Source: Erigeron canadensis
Lineage: Eukaryota; Streptophyta; Magnoliopsida; Asterales; Asteraceae
Assembly (NCBI RefSeq): GCF_010389155.1
Contig: NC_057761.1
Location: 7,876,501 to 7,940,500 of the forward strand
DNA length: 64,000 bases
Direction of reading: 5' to 3'
The first letter of the stretch is position 1. Every line of letters starts with the position of its first letter. Below are positions 45,104 to 57,273 of the stretch, piece by piece. A model generated the notes under the pieces. It saw only the letters and a program-made list of their open reading frames with translations. It was not told the DNA's origin and did no database searches. Both the position numbers and the translations under genes were made by a program.

Positions 45104-48100
45104 GAAGAGGGTGACCTCTAGTTATCACCAAAACAAAAAAAAAAAAACAAACAAACAAATAATGGGAAGGAGAGGTGGTAGGGTTGTTATATATATACAT
45201 GACACAATTGAATTTATATTTATATCAATTTATATAGGAAAAGAAAAATTTATGTTTGGATATATCAATATGCTTTTGCCAAGTTTCTTAATTCCTTGAA
45301 CGATTTTCCAAATATTTTGTTCTTCTATAGAGATTGATTTATTTTTGGTTTATTCTTTCATATTAAGTCTCAAAATAATTGTAATTGTAGTTCTATACAT
45401 ATGGATATATATACATTGTGTATCATATATATCTTTCGACAAAAGTAGAATCAATAATTAAGGAGAGAAAAATGGAAATATAGTGGAATTGTTTGTTAAA
45501 CTTGAAATGTATAAGGAAATGGTAAACTTGTTGAATAAGAAAATCCGAATCATAAAACATATAAAGTTACTTGTTTGTTTTAACAATAATAAATAATAAT
45601 ATTAATAACAATATTCCAAAAATATATAATGCATTAAATTTAGATAAAATTAAATATGTAACGTGGCCGGTGTGGGGACGTGTGTTGATTTTAAGCAAAT
45701 GAAGTGGACGTGTACATGCAGATTTCGTGATGGCGTCTATAATTTTCAGGGAGTTGTTTTGAATGGAATAAATAAATTCAAATTTGGTGATTAATGTGTC
45801 ATGTAATGGTCTCCTTTTTATTATTATTTTTCGTATTTTTTTATATATTTTTTTTCTTGAAATAAGTAGAAGAATTGGAAAAATACAAAAGTGTCATTTT
45901 CTTTGTCTTTTTCAAAGATTGGTGAGATTAATAGGTGGACGGTTTGATATCCTATTTATAATTCATGATTATATAATTACTTATCGATATTGATATTCAT
46001 ATTAAAACGTGTTAATGATAGTTAATTTACGATCTTATAACTTATCATGGTATGAAGTATATTGAATATCCGATATCATTATAATCAAATAGTTTTATTT
46101 ACATCTCATATATTATATCCATTTATTTTTGATAGCTAGATGATTGTCCCCTTATTTTATTTTATTTTATTATTTTTTTTTTTTGCCGCCTTAAAGTTCC
46201 TTAATTCATGGATTATGCACGGTCATTATATATGTGTCCTATTTAATAGAAAAACAGCTAAGATTGACGTGTTTTGACCTAAAATAATGGGTCAAAATCC
46301 TTTGGTTTTGAAGACTGTGATCTCTTTATATGATGATAAAATAAATAAAATTGTGGCGCAAACTTTTTGGCTCCATAGTGGAATCTATCTATAGTTTACG
46401 GGAATGTAAATTTTCTAATCACATTATCTCTGGTTTAAGTTTTCGCTGATCCTTTTTTCTTTTATCTTGATGCAACACTTTGATGTACCTAGGATGGAGC
46501 CAGTAATTTTATCGTAGGGACAAATTTAAAATATTATATAGGTAAATTTTTTTTTGAATATAACGTTCAAATTCCGATAGATTCATATACCAGCAAAATA
46601 ATAACCATCCAACTACAACCAAAATGCAAGCCCAAAAGACGACATAACGAACCAACTACAACTTAGTCGTATAATCAAAAGCACAAACTATTCACTAAAC
46701 TTAACGACCCATATAGTGCTATATTATTTCTACTCATCTTGATAATACATAAATACAAGATAACAAATAATATGTTGTCTAATGATATGTGTGAGATTCT
46801 CCAAAACAAAACCCCGCTTCGGCCTTTTCAATCTTTCATCTTTCAATTCAAGCCAAAAGAAAATAAAACAACCCTAATAATTAGAGAATGTATATATAGA
46901 TAATTTTATTTAGATCAATAAATGAAAGTATTACCTATTGAAAAAGAAAATATATATGGAGAAGGAGAATGGAGATTATCTGCTTATAGCTACTAATCAT
47001 TTAAAATTTGAGATTTGAAAGTTGGGATTGAAATTGTATGTCACTAATTGCATACTTATTTTTCTTTTTATTTTTTTGGTGTGGGCAAATTTCCAAATAT
47101 ACTATTAAATAAATAAAAAATTACATTGTGAAAAAATTAGGGTGGGGGCAATTGCCCCCATGTTGGAGTCATGCCTGATGTACCCTTTCATGTCACTATA
47201 CGATAATCATCTAATACAAAACATTCTTATAAAAGGCTAAAATCCGGAGGTGCTTAATTAATTAAATCCCTAAAAAGGTTAACATAAATCCATTTCAAAG
47301 ATAAATGGATATTCATCAAATATTTATACCAATCCGATTCCATTCAAACTTATCGTTTAAGGAAAGAGAATCGGATAAAAATGGAAAGAGTATATTGAAT
47401 CTAACAAGGAAGAAAAAACCATAACCTTCTACTCCAAGAAACCCTCTTTTTCTCCTAAGACACGATCGCCAATCGGCCAAACTTTAATAAATATATCTTG
47501 GCGTCAAACAACCTTTAGAGAATCGCCGATAAACCATAAACCCTTTTCCAACCATCTTCCAAGATCAAGAAGTCTCCATCGTTCACGAAATATTAGGCAT
47601 GATTTGGAACACAATCATTATGTTAATCGACTTTCATCAATCTACTAGAGCTTTGAGTATTCTTCATATGTAAAATATAATTCTAGAAATTAGTAGTTAA
47701 CAAAGTTGGTTTGGGTAAAGATAAATTATTTACCAAAATACAAACTTTGACCATAATTTCATACTATGATTTTACGAGGGACGTTGTAAAAAGAGTAAAT
47801 AGGTAACACCTCACGTATATTTTAATGAGTACCTTATGTTTTGACGGTATATGAACAACGTTACAACCTTATCTCTATTCAGATAAAATGACTATTTCCA
47901 GTTATATCTAAATATTAGCTTAAGCACCCGGGTAATATTAAGATAACTTATTATATATAGTTATAGATATAATGATGTAATTATTAAATATGAAAGCTTG
48001 ACATAAAATATAAATAGAAAAGTTAAAAAAAAATATATTGATAATAAATTCAAAATATGGGAAAGTTTTTGACATTGGACGTATAATTTTTTTAAGACAT

Positions 48101-48587
48101 AATAATTTATTTGAAAATGTTAAATACATCCCTAAGACTTTAATTAACGTTTATAAAAAACTAAATCTTTCATACCAAAAGCACATCCTAAATTTTATGT
48201 TAAGTGACTATTTTATACACCTTATCTTAATACCCGAATAATATTTAAATAATATTTAGACAACATATTGTAGTAATCGATATTGTGATAGATGTAAATG
48301 TTTAATATGAAAACTTGACAATATGGTTAAAATTACTCATAGTTTACCATTCTATTAAACAGTTAATGACCAAATTTCTTACCCTTTAGGTTTTTTTTAT
48401 TAATAAGTTAGCATGTATTAGTAATTTTTTTTTCTTAATATGTCTTGAATATGACATCAATTTAATAAATTGCGGTTTCTTTAGATTAATCTTCTTTTTT
48501 TTAGTTCTTAATAATTTAAAATTTTGTGTATACATATACCTCTATAGGGTTGTATTAACATATAAATGTGTGTAGTTTAACAAAGTG
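45104..48587. other. Intergenic AT-rich DNA
   Basis: No supported gene. The patch at 46490-47170, which includes GGTGGGGGCAATTGCCCCCA at 47131-47150, looks like decayed transposon sequence, but I cannot define its ends. Confidence 0.4.
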
Positions 48588-48921
48588 TAATAGTCCTTGA
48601 GCTTTATCTCAATGGTTGAATGACCATCCCTTTGCATGAGATTTTGTGTTCAAGCCTTGGGGTGGACATAAGAATTAAGTCCCTTTATGAGGGCTTGACT
48701 TGGGTATACCCAGGTACAAGTCTGAGGGGACAAGGTATACCCCTATTTATCTTCGTGTCTTCGGGCGAATTAGTAGGGTTTTGTCTCCTATCGGGTATTT
48801 GAAATATACATTTCTACTTCGAGAAAGCTCTCTAGCGGACCCGGTTAAGACAACATATGCTAAACCTCTTGTTGTCGAATCGCGACACAAAGTTTTCAAC
48901 GAAATTCACCTTTCAAATAAG
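48588..48921 (+). mobile_element. tRNA-derived SINE
   Basis: The 5' part has box A-like TATCTCAATGGTTGA (about 48605-48619) and box B-like GTGTTCAAGCC (about 48646-48656), the internal promoter arrangement of tRNA-derived SINEs. The 3' part (CTCTCTAGCGGACCCGGTTAAG) matches the reversed fragment at 24575-24712. ACAAAGTG occurs at 48580-48587 and 48922-48929, a possible short target duplication. It is not a functional tRNA: no cloverleaf can be closed. Confidence 0.7.
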
Positions 48922-48929
48922 ACAAAGTG

Positions 48930-50182
48930 CTACGGTATAACTATTGACCATTGGATGCAATAGAATAGGTTTTTAGAAGATCACGTATTTACTGCTATGA
49001 GTTTCTAAGGCTAAATTGTAAATTCAATAAATAATAATTGTAACTGTCGAAGTGCAACTGTGCAAGAATCACTCCAAAATTGTTTTTCAAAATTTGATTG
49101 TGGAATCCGGTAATTCACGACATTTCGATGTAGACAATGCATATTTGTTACTGCATTATTTTATTAAGGGAAATGCATGCATTGCATCAACAAAAACATT
49201 TTAGTTTATAATGTATATAGATAATTAATAAATATGATATGATATAATGTTGGAGTAAAGAAGGCACTATAGTCGGCGGAAAGTAACAAACCTCTAGTTA
49301 GTTGGTTACTTAGTTTTAGTTAATATATCTAAATATTTGTTTATGACATCATAATTAATAATTTTAAAAATTAATTAGAGAATGTAGAGATTTTAGATGT
49401 GCCACCTAAGCTTTTTTTTTACTAAATTTTAGGATTGGACTTTAGCTTTATATATATAGAAGAGATTGAAAAATGACTTTTATTTAGGGAAACCCTTTAA
49501 GGCGTAATCAAGATTCAATTTTGAGGTAGGCTCACCAAAATTGAAGGATTTAACCATTCATCATTTGTGTTTTTTGAAAATAAAAATTAAATTAGAAAAG
49601 TTGTGGGAATAGAAGATTAACACATATTTAATACTAGTTGAATTAATAGATGAAAAAATAATGCTAGTACTCCTTATTTCTTCACGCTGACTTAGGACCT
49701 GTTCTTTTTTTCAATCATTAAGTGCTGAAAGTATTAAATCGTTGAATGTATAAATAATGTCTAAATGTATTAAGTAAAAAATAGGTAATTGACAGTTATT
49801 TTTGTTTATTAAATAAAAAAAAACATAAAATTTGACTGAATGCATTAAGTTCTTAATTATTAAGTCTATTAAGCAAAAAAAAGAACGGGGCCTTAGTTGA
49901 GGTACATGAGTATGCGGGAGAGTAGAAAAGGGAAAAAGGAAAGAAAAGAATATCGTAACCATGTGGCTTCTTGGTATATTTAAAAATCGAGAAACAATAT
50001 CAAGCAGAGCCGGCTAAATAGCTTTACGGGTTTAGGCATGGGCCTAAGGCACACCAATAACAAAGACCCCTAAATTTTCAAGTACAACTAGATTTTTCAT
50101 AAAGGTTAATAATTTTTATAGTGAGGGCTTGAAAACGTCTCCTTTGTCTATGAACAACCATCAACACTTTTCTTGGAAATCA
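48930..50182. other. Intergenic AT-rich DNA
   Basis: No supported gene. Poly-A/T stretches only. Confidence 0.4.
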
Positions 50183-50976
50183 AAGTTCTATTACTATCCT
50201 AGAAAAATTTGAATATAGATATGTTGATTATTGCATTCAAGTTTATAAAAGGCTCTCAAAATTGATCTCGCTTAAGGCCCTCAAAAACCTTAAGCCGACA
50301 CTGATATCAAGTAGTAAGTTAGTTAGTATATGATCCATTATTCATAATGTTAACTCATGGGATTTTTTGAATACAAAAGTGAAGGTAAAATTTTTTTTGA
50401 CTTCCGACTTATTGAAAAGACTTCAAGTTTTTATGTAATAAACCGTATGTAATTTGTTCTCGTCCCATCACCACAGGTCGGAGTTGTGAATAATAAGACC
50501 GTCTTTAACGGTCAGGGTGTTTCTGGCGTATTTAGTCTAAAACACCGATTTTTCGGCGCAGAGGGCCAACGCCTCCAACATATTTGTCAGCGTATTCCCC
50601 AAAGTGTTGGTCACCGCGCCGTCACTTTGGGTGTATTGGTGTTGATTTATTTTAATTTTTTAAAATCAAATTGTGCGTATGTCTGGTTTTTTCATTTAGA
50701 GCATCCCCAATGGTAATAATCTATTAATAGCTTTTTTTCTCTATCACACCATTATTAAAACAATATAATTTTCAAAACTCTTTCCCTCCACTTTCCTTAA
50801 TTACATTGTGTAGGAAAAAAAGTTTTTGCTTTAATAGGTTGAAGATTGTCAACCTTTTGAAGAAAATAGTCATTACTCCCCGGTGATAAAAACCTTATAA
50901 AAAAAAGGCATCCATTAACCTACCATTTTGGATGCCTTTATAAACAAAAAAAAACTATTATTTTCAAAAAGATAAA
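50183..50976 (+). repeat. About 0.8-kb tandem duplication, copy 1
   Basis: It starts AGTTCTATTACTATCC and ends with TTTTCAAAAAGATAAA. It is nearly identical to 50977-51771, offset about 792-795 bp. It contains a hairpin-rich patch (AACACCGATTTTTCGGCGCA) and an embedded MITE (50701-50935). The frame at 50486-50716 runs across these and is not a gene. Confidence 0.9.
50701..50935. mobile_element. Small MITE within duplication copy 1
   Basis: The ends GCATCCCCAATGGTA and TACCATTTTGGATGC form a 15-bp imperfect inverted repeat. AGCATCCCCAATGG ends are common among plant MITEs. No clear target duplication is visible. Confidence 0.55.
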
Positions 50977-51771
50977 ATTCTATTACTATCCTAGAAAAAT
51001 TTGAATATAGATTTGTTGATTATTGCATTCAAGTTTATAAAAGGCTCTCAAAAATAATTTCGATTAAGGCCCTCAAAAACCTTAAGCCGGCACTGATATC
51101 AAGTAGTAAGTTAGTTAGTATATGATCCATTATTCATAAAGTTAACTCATGGGATTTTTTGAATACAAAAGTGAGGGTAAAATTTTTTTTGACTTCCAAC
51201 TTTTTGAAAAGACTTCAAGTTTTTATGTAATGAACCGTATGTAATTTGTTCTCGTCCCATCACCACAGGTCGGAGTTGTGAATAATAAGACCGTCTTTAA
51301 CGGTCAGGGTGTTTCTGGCGTATTTAGTCTAAAACGCCGATTTTTCGGCGCAGAGGGTCAACGCCTCCAACATATTTGTTAGCGTATTCCCCAAAGTGTT
51401 GGTCACCGCGCCGTCACTTTGGGTGTATTGGTGTTGATTTATTTTAATTTTTTAAAATCAAATTGTGCGTATGTCTGGTTTTTTCATTTAGAGCATCCCC
51501 AATGGTAATAATCTATTAATAGCTTTTTTTCTTTATCACCCCATTATTAAAACAATATAATTTTCAAAACCTCTTTCCCTCCGCTTTCCTTAATTACATT
51601 GAGTGTGTAAGAAAAAAAGTTTTTATTTCAATAGGTTGAAGAATGTTAACCTTTTGAAGAAAATAGTCATTACTCCCCGGTGATAAAAACCTTATAAAAA
51701 AAGTCATCTATTAACCTATCATTGTGGATGCTTTATAAACTAAAAAAAACTATTATTTTCAAAAAGATAAA
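50977..51771 (+). repeat. About 0.8-kb tandem duplication, copy 2
   Basis: Second copy of the 50183-50976 unit, with scattered substitutions and short indels; ends with TTTTCAAAAAGATAAA. Confidence 0.9.
51493..51731. mobile_element. Small MITE within duplication copy 2
   Basis: Counterpart of the MITE in copy 1, with ends GCATCCCCAATGG and ATTGTGGATGC. It was carried along by the duplication rather than inserted twice. Confidence 0.55.
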
Positions 51772-52806
51772 GTGAGCAGTCCAGTAGAACACTATATTTT
51801 ACAGGTGTGGATGCACACCAAAAATATTGCCGTCCCATTCTGAGTTTGGTTCCCAATTAATTTTCCAGTCTCTAATAATATTATTTCCTTTTTGCCTTTT
51901 TCCCCGTTAGACATCATTATCGATTTTTTCAAAACTACAAAGGAACATCTTCATTAAATCCAAATCCAAAAGTAAATAGTCTCGATCAGGTCCCTACACC
52001 AGTCCCACGTCTCTTTTCAATAAACAATAAGTTATAAAGATAATTATAGTGAAATTGATATAGATATATTGATATGTATCCATACATATGATAATGATTA
52101 ATGAGCTTGCAACAGGACCACACTAAACCAACTTATTGTGCTTAGGGCTCACACCGGCGAGACGAATTATTTTTGTAAAGCTTGGTATCTTATGAGTTCG
52201 TTGTCACTTGATTTAGATGGCCAAGTGATTACAGAAAACGGGCAATCCAAATTAGATATCGACCATGAAACGTTAAACGGTCTAAAAATTGCCAACAAGT
52301 TTGTATGTCGACACTTCAATGCGTTCAATGTTTGACGAAATACGCATGTATAGTGAGATTTTACTAAGCGTGAACGGTGTTTTAAATGTTACAATTGACT
52401 AGCCGTTTATGTCAAAATAATCTTTTATCATAAGGTACATTGCATAGTATATGAGACTATCTAGTCATTTAGCGCATACATTGATTGACCGGAAATATTT
52501 GATAAGAAAGATATTTCAACATTATTAGATCAATTATATTTCTATTAAGAGGAATGAAATCATAAACACGGAAACAAACGAGCAGGTAGCTGCGTAGCTG
52601 CCTGCTAGCTTGCTTATTTATTTTTTTGTTTATTTATTTTTTTTAAAACGTATATATTTATTATGTCAAACCTTTTAGCATGTTTATCATAATGTTTTTA
52701 TTTAAGGTTTTCTTTAATTTTGTCTCTCTTTATTTTAAAAAAAAATAAATAAACATTTAATATGATGGTTTTATTTGTTTTGTTTTTAAATTCCTTTAAA
52801 ATATAT
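51772..52806. other. Intergenic DNA
   Basis: A frame at 52138-52335 would give 65 residues (contains LDIDHETLNGLKIANKFVC) with rather protein-like composition, but I do not recognise it and no splice context is clear; it could be an exon relic. Otherwise nothing is supported. Confidence 0.35.
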
Positions 52807-53090
52807 AGGGTAAGGTTCAATTAAGAATCATTTAAATTGGAAGAACCATGAGAACCACTATATTATAACTTGATGTTCATATGTGATAGGTATATGTGAA
52901 GATATTCGTTCACATAGGTTCATTTGAAAACCATTCATATATGAACATAAGTAATATTAGTTATAACTTGACATGTTCAAATGTGCATGAATTTGTTCAC
53001 ATAGACTATTCACATATGAACCCTAAGTTATAATTAAAAGGTTCTCATGATTATTCCAATTCAAATAGTTCTCATTTGAACATTTACCTA
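52807..53090. mobile_element. Foldback MITE beside a TA microsatellite
   Basis: The left arm (52807-52857, AGGGTAAGGTTCAATTAAGA) and right arm (53040-53090) are imperfect inverted repeats of about 50 bp. Repeated CATATGAAC/GTTCACATA words fill the middle. ATATAT lies on both sides. Confidence 0.7.
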
Positions 53091-53103
53091 TATATATATA
53101 TAT

Positions 53104-53498
53104 AGGGTGACTATCAAATGAGAATGAAATTAAAATGAGAACAAATGAGAACACTTAAAAACTACATTTTGATGCATTAAAAGTCCATAAAACTAACATA
53201 GTGTTTAACTAATTATCATTATTTAAGTGTTTAACAACACATTGATCCGTCAAAATCGAAAAAAATCACGTTTTTTGTTGGATGCATCATTTTGATGAAT
53301 ATGCATCCAAGATGGATGCACAAAACAAAAAACGTGATTTTTTTCAATTTTGACGGATCAATATGTTGTTAAACACTTGAATAATGATAATTAGTTAAGC
53401 ACTATGTTAGTTTTATGGACTTTTAATGTATCAAAATGATGTTTTTAAGTGTTCTCACCGTTCTTATTTTAAAAGTGTTCTCACCGTAGTGCTACTCT
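53104..53498. mobile_element. Long-hairpin foldback MITE between TA microsatellites
   Basis: The arms 53148-53279 and 53325-53456 are inverted copies with only about ten mismatches in 132 bp (for example CATAAAACTAACATAGTG and its complement). The 45-bp loop contains further GATGCAT palindromes. Ends AGGGTGACTATC and its mirror lie within (TA)n. A transcript would fold into a near-perfect hairpin. Confidence 0.85.
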
Positions 53499-53519
53499 AT
53501 ATATATATATATATATATA

Positions 53520-55034
53520 TGTATTTTATATGACAAAGTTTTAAGCGGGGTTATCTTAGTGTCTTTTATGGGTTTTTTTTTACATTTCATTTTTTACGTC
53601 TCAACTTGTATTACCTTTCGGATTTTACCACGTTGCAAAACTTATTGTTTTTTCTTGCGCAACTGCCTGTCTGTTTGCCTTTTTTTAACTAAATAAAACA
53701 TATGTGTTTATGCAAACTTTTAACCAGGTTTATTATATTTATTTACGTTTGATATAACAAACGTAAACATAGATTTATGTTCTTTTTTATATTTTTAGTT
53801 GTATGTTAACATGTTTGGTTTTTGTATGGTATATCGCAAACATTTGAACGTAATTGTGCACGTAAATACGATCGTTGAAGCCGGCCCGTGACTCAGGCTT
53901 ATAGACCCACTAGTTTAGATTTAAAGGGATAATCGAACCATAGAGGGATCGGAAGCCACCTAAAAATGTACTCCGTAATTCTTTTCCTTTAGGCCAGTCA
54001 ATTATCAAAAGAGATTTTAAAGCCATCTAAATTTATTTATGCTTTCAAATATATATTTTTTTTTGAACGGTTACACCAATTAATACTAAACTATCTCATT
54101 GTCAATAATTGAATCTTGGTTTTTACCTTAAAATGCAAGAGCCTTTACCAAGAAGCTAGGCTGACACCACATAGGCAAAAACCAATTCATGATAACTACT
54201 TTATGTGAGACCTCAGATCAGATGTTTGATGTTGTGATTAGTCTTCTATTTTTAGTTTTTTACAAGTTACTGTCTTTGTTGTAAACTGAATTATATTGTA
54301 AGGTTTAATATTAGATTATTTTGATTTAAAAAAGATTTGTAATTGTTTTATAAACATAAAATTTTTACTTGTGTAGTGTTTTTGCCGGAAAGTTGACCAA
54401 AAATATGTCAGAGAATACAACCGGAAGTTGACCGGAGAATATGACATGAATTTGCCCGGAAAAGAGGAGCAGTGGATGGAAGTAGGTTAATTTGCAACTA
54501 GAATGGATCATTCAGGGTGTTGGTCATCAGTTTTTAGTCGTTTTCTATATAATTAACATATTTTAATATATTGTACTCTATAATAATGTATGGCATAAGT
54601 GACATCCTATGTAACTCTTACGAGGATGATGAATACATATTAATACGAGAAGGCTACTCGTGCAATGCGGCAGCGGTGGTTGTTAAGGCGGTTTAATGGT
54701 GTCGGTGATAGTATTATTATTGGTGGTGACGGTGTCAAGTGATGTAGGTTAATATAATTGTGATAGTGGAAATTTTTATAAGATAAGAGCTTAAAGTGTT
54801 AATTATTAAAATAAAGGTTTAGAGTGTAAATTAAATAATTAATGGCAAATTTGGTATTTTATAAAAAACTCTTTCCATAGTGAGTGTTTATTAAGATTAA
54901 TTTAGTAATTTTTTATGTAACTATTGTCTAACTAGCTTTTAATTAATTATCACTAATAACGATATGATGACAAAAAATTATCTTGAGCTTGAAGCTAAGC
55001 TTGAGCTTCGAACATGTATCAAAGAATGTTATAT
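53520..55034. other. Intergenic AT-rich DNA
   Basis: No supported gene. A CGTGCAATGCGGC word at 54658-54670 resembles the start of the dispersed repeat at 39056. Confidence 0.4.
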
Positions 55035-55697
55035 TGTTGGGTTATATAACTATTATCAAATCAAATTACAAAGCACACAACGGAAGACAAAATCTATATA
55101 GTTTAATTAATTAACCAAGATAGAAAATGTGTACCTTAAATTGAAGAAAATAAGCAAGAAACCTTTATGATAAGTTTTGAATTAAACCTCTCTACGATTG
55201 CACATACAACGTTGGAATGTATGTATGCTAGTACTTGATCACGAACCGAACAACCCTTTGCTTAAACCCGAAAACCCTTTTTCCTAGCTAAGAACCAAAA
55301 ATCAAAACCCTTTGGGGTTTGAGATTCGGCCGAGAGAGAGAGAAAGCAAGAGAGGAGAGAAAACCCTATTCTATTCAATTGTATATCAAACAACTAAGAA
55401 TAGGTTTATATTTATAGGATTAGGAAACTTAATGACCAAGCAAAGGGTTTGTGAAACCCTTCACACGACCGGCCCCTCTAGGAACATTCTAGAGGGCCTC
55501 CTAATTGTTTCCTAATTCCAACTCTCCTTCGTTAAGTCCGTTAAGTACCATTAACTATTAACTCTTTTAACGGACCTCCGTTAGTTTTTCGTGATCAAAT
55601 TAATTAATAAATTACATTTAGTATATTAATTAATTTATAGTTACATTCACGTTGAGGTGTGACCCCGTAGGCTTAAATACTTTTCGGACATACATTC
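55035..55697 (-). mobile_element. Copia LTR, larger part (interrupted by a nested element)
   Basis: It begins (genomic left) TGTTGGGTTATATAACTATT, as the 18327-19109 LTR does, and continues with the same order of blocks until CATTC at 55697, where another element has inserted. It resumes at 63663 and ends at 63686. TATAT flanks the whole LTR at 55030-55034 and 63687-63691, which would make it a solo LTR. However, GGTGGGAGG on the minus strand just outside (63692-63702) could be a polypurine tract, which would make it the 3' LTR of an element continuing right of the window. Confidence 0.75.
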
Positions 55698-56403
55698 TGT
55701 TAGAATATTAACACCTAAACAAACATAATCACGAGTATGCGCAACGGAAGAAATCGAAACATATATGCAATCAAATTAATTAACAAAGACTAGAATTGAG
55801 TCGTGTACCTTATGCAAGCTCCAATAAAAATAATAATAACAAGATTATTAATAATGCTTAGGGTTTAAAGCAAAACCCCTCTACGATCGCACACTAGACA
55901 CCCTGAATAAAGTATGCTAGTACACGATCACAAACCAAACAACCTTTTGCTTGAACCTTAAACTTCAAAGTCGAAACCCCTCAAGAAGAAGGAATTTCGG
56001 CCACTTCAAAGCAAGGAAGAAAAAGGAGAGAATTTGCTTATGTGAAAAAGTATATAAAAAACCAAGAATTAAGCCTCTATTTATAGGGCTTAATTAGGGT
56101 TAACATATCTTGGAAAATAAGCAACATAAAAGCTTAAAAAGGCCTCCATATTGCCGTCCCCCTACATGGACTTTAGGTCCAAGTCCATTTTTCGATTTTC
56201 ACATTTTAATCCTCCTCTTTAATCAATTAAATATAACTAACCCTTTAATTATGTTTAATTAATCATTTCGTGATCAAACTAATCAATATATTACTTTAAT
56301 ATATCAATTAATATTATCGAGTTACCGTGTCATTTCGTGTGACCCCGTAGGCTCAAATTATTTCAGGACATGCGATTTATAATAAAATGATCACACTCCA
56401 ACA
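55698..56403 (-). mobile_element. 3' LTR of the nested copia element (706 bp)
   Basis: On the minus strand it runs from TGTTGGAGTG to TATTCTAACA. It contains a TATA box (CTATAAATAG, 56077-56086). Confidence 0.95.
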
Positions 56404-56413
56404 GCTCCCACTT
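56404..56413 (-). other. Polypurine tract of the nested copia element
   Basis: AAGTGGGAGC on the minus strand, directly before TGTTGGAG of the 3' LTR. Confidence 0.8.
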
Positions 56414-57273
56414 GAGCATGTTATTATAAAGGCAATAACATTGGTTGGCGTCTAGCAACACTCCAATGCTCCCGGAAATATTTAAGAATAGATTCTTAAA
56501 TCGCCAAGTTGAAATGATTTAATCTTTAATATCCCTTTGTTCAGATACCCTTGTTAATTATGAATATGGATCAATGTCATTTCATAATTTAACGATTTTG
56601 TTTCTCATTTCTATAATTAATTAAGATTGCCAAATTAGTCAAGACAACTTCTTGAGTTCATTTGGGTGTGGCCACACAAACATCTTCAATTAATTAATGA
56701 GGGCGCCAAATGGTATCATACTTCAGTTGCAAATTGAAGGAACAAATCCTGTATTGACTACAAGTGTCTGGCCATGTCGTTTCTTAACATTTCTGAAAAT
56801 AGCCCTTTATTACTACCTTGTTCTAGACAGTTAGGAACTATATCAAGAAATGCAATCCACACATGCATAACTCACTTGTATCTCAAGTCAAAGGATAAAT
56901 AAAGTAACCATTTCACGAATTTCATTTAATGACGCCGATCCATAAAATGATAATTCGTTATGTGGGGTAAGTCCAATATTCACCTTTTGAATATCATGTG
57001 AGTTTGGTACGATCCACCATCTTCAAAATATTCCCTTAAATATTTTCACCAATCTCTCACAATTGTCTTACTTTAATTATATTCCCATATAATTAATCGA
57101 CAATAGACATTTAGAATATTCAACTAATATTCATGGATTTAAACATGCAAATATAGGACAATTATTATAAAAATGAAACCACTTATACCGCGTTTAAAAA
57201 TTCATTTATTGAAAATAACAATTGTTTAACATCCCATTATCCAAATACCAATCACAGATTTACATGATATAAC
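56414..57273 (-). other. Non-coding region between the polyprotein stop and the polypurine tract
   Basis: About 860 bp without a supported frame. It belongs to the nested element because it lies between its gag-pol stop and 3' LTR. Confidence 0.7.

Noticed and set aside
48600..48670. Possible tRNA gene
   Set aside because: Box A- and box B-like words are present but no acceptor or anticodon stem can be formed; explained by a tRNA-derived SINE.
50486..50716. 76-codon frame in the tandem duplication
   Set aside because: In the second copy the same frame is broken by a stop, and it runs into a MITE.
52138..52335. 65-codon frame beginning near HTGETNYFC, reminiscent of a zinc-finger linker
   Set aside because: Only one Cys and no paired C2H2 ligands follow, so a zinc-finger call is not supported.
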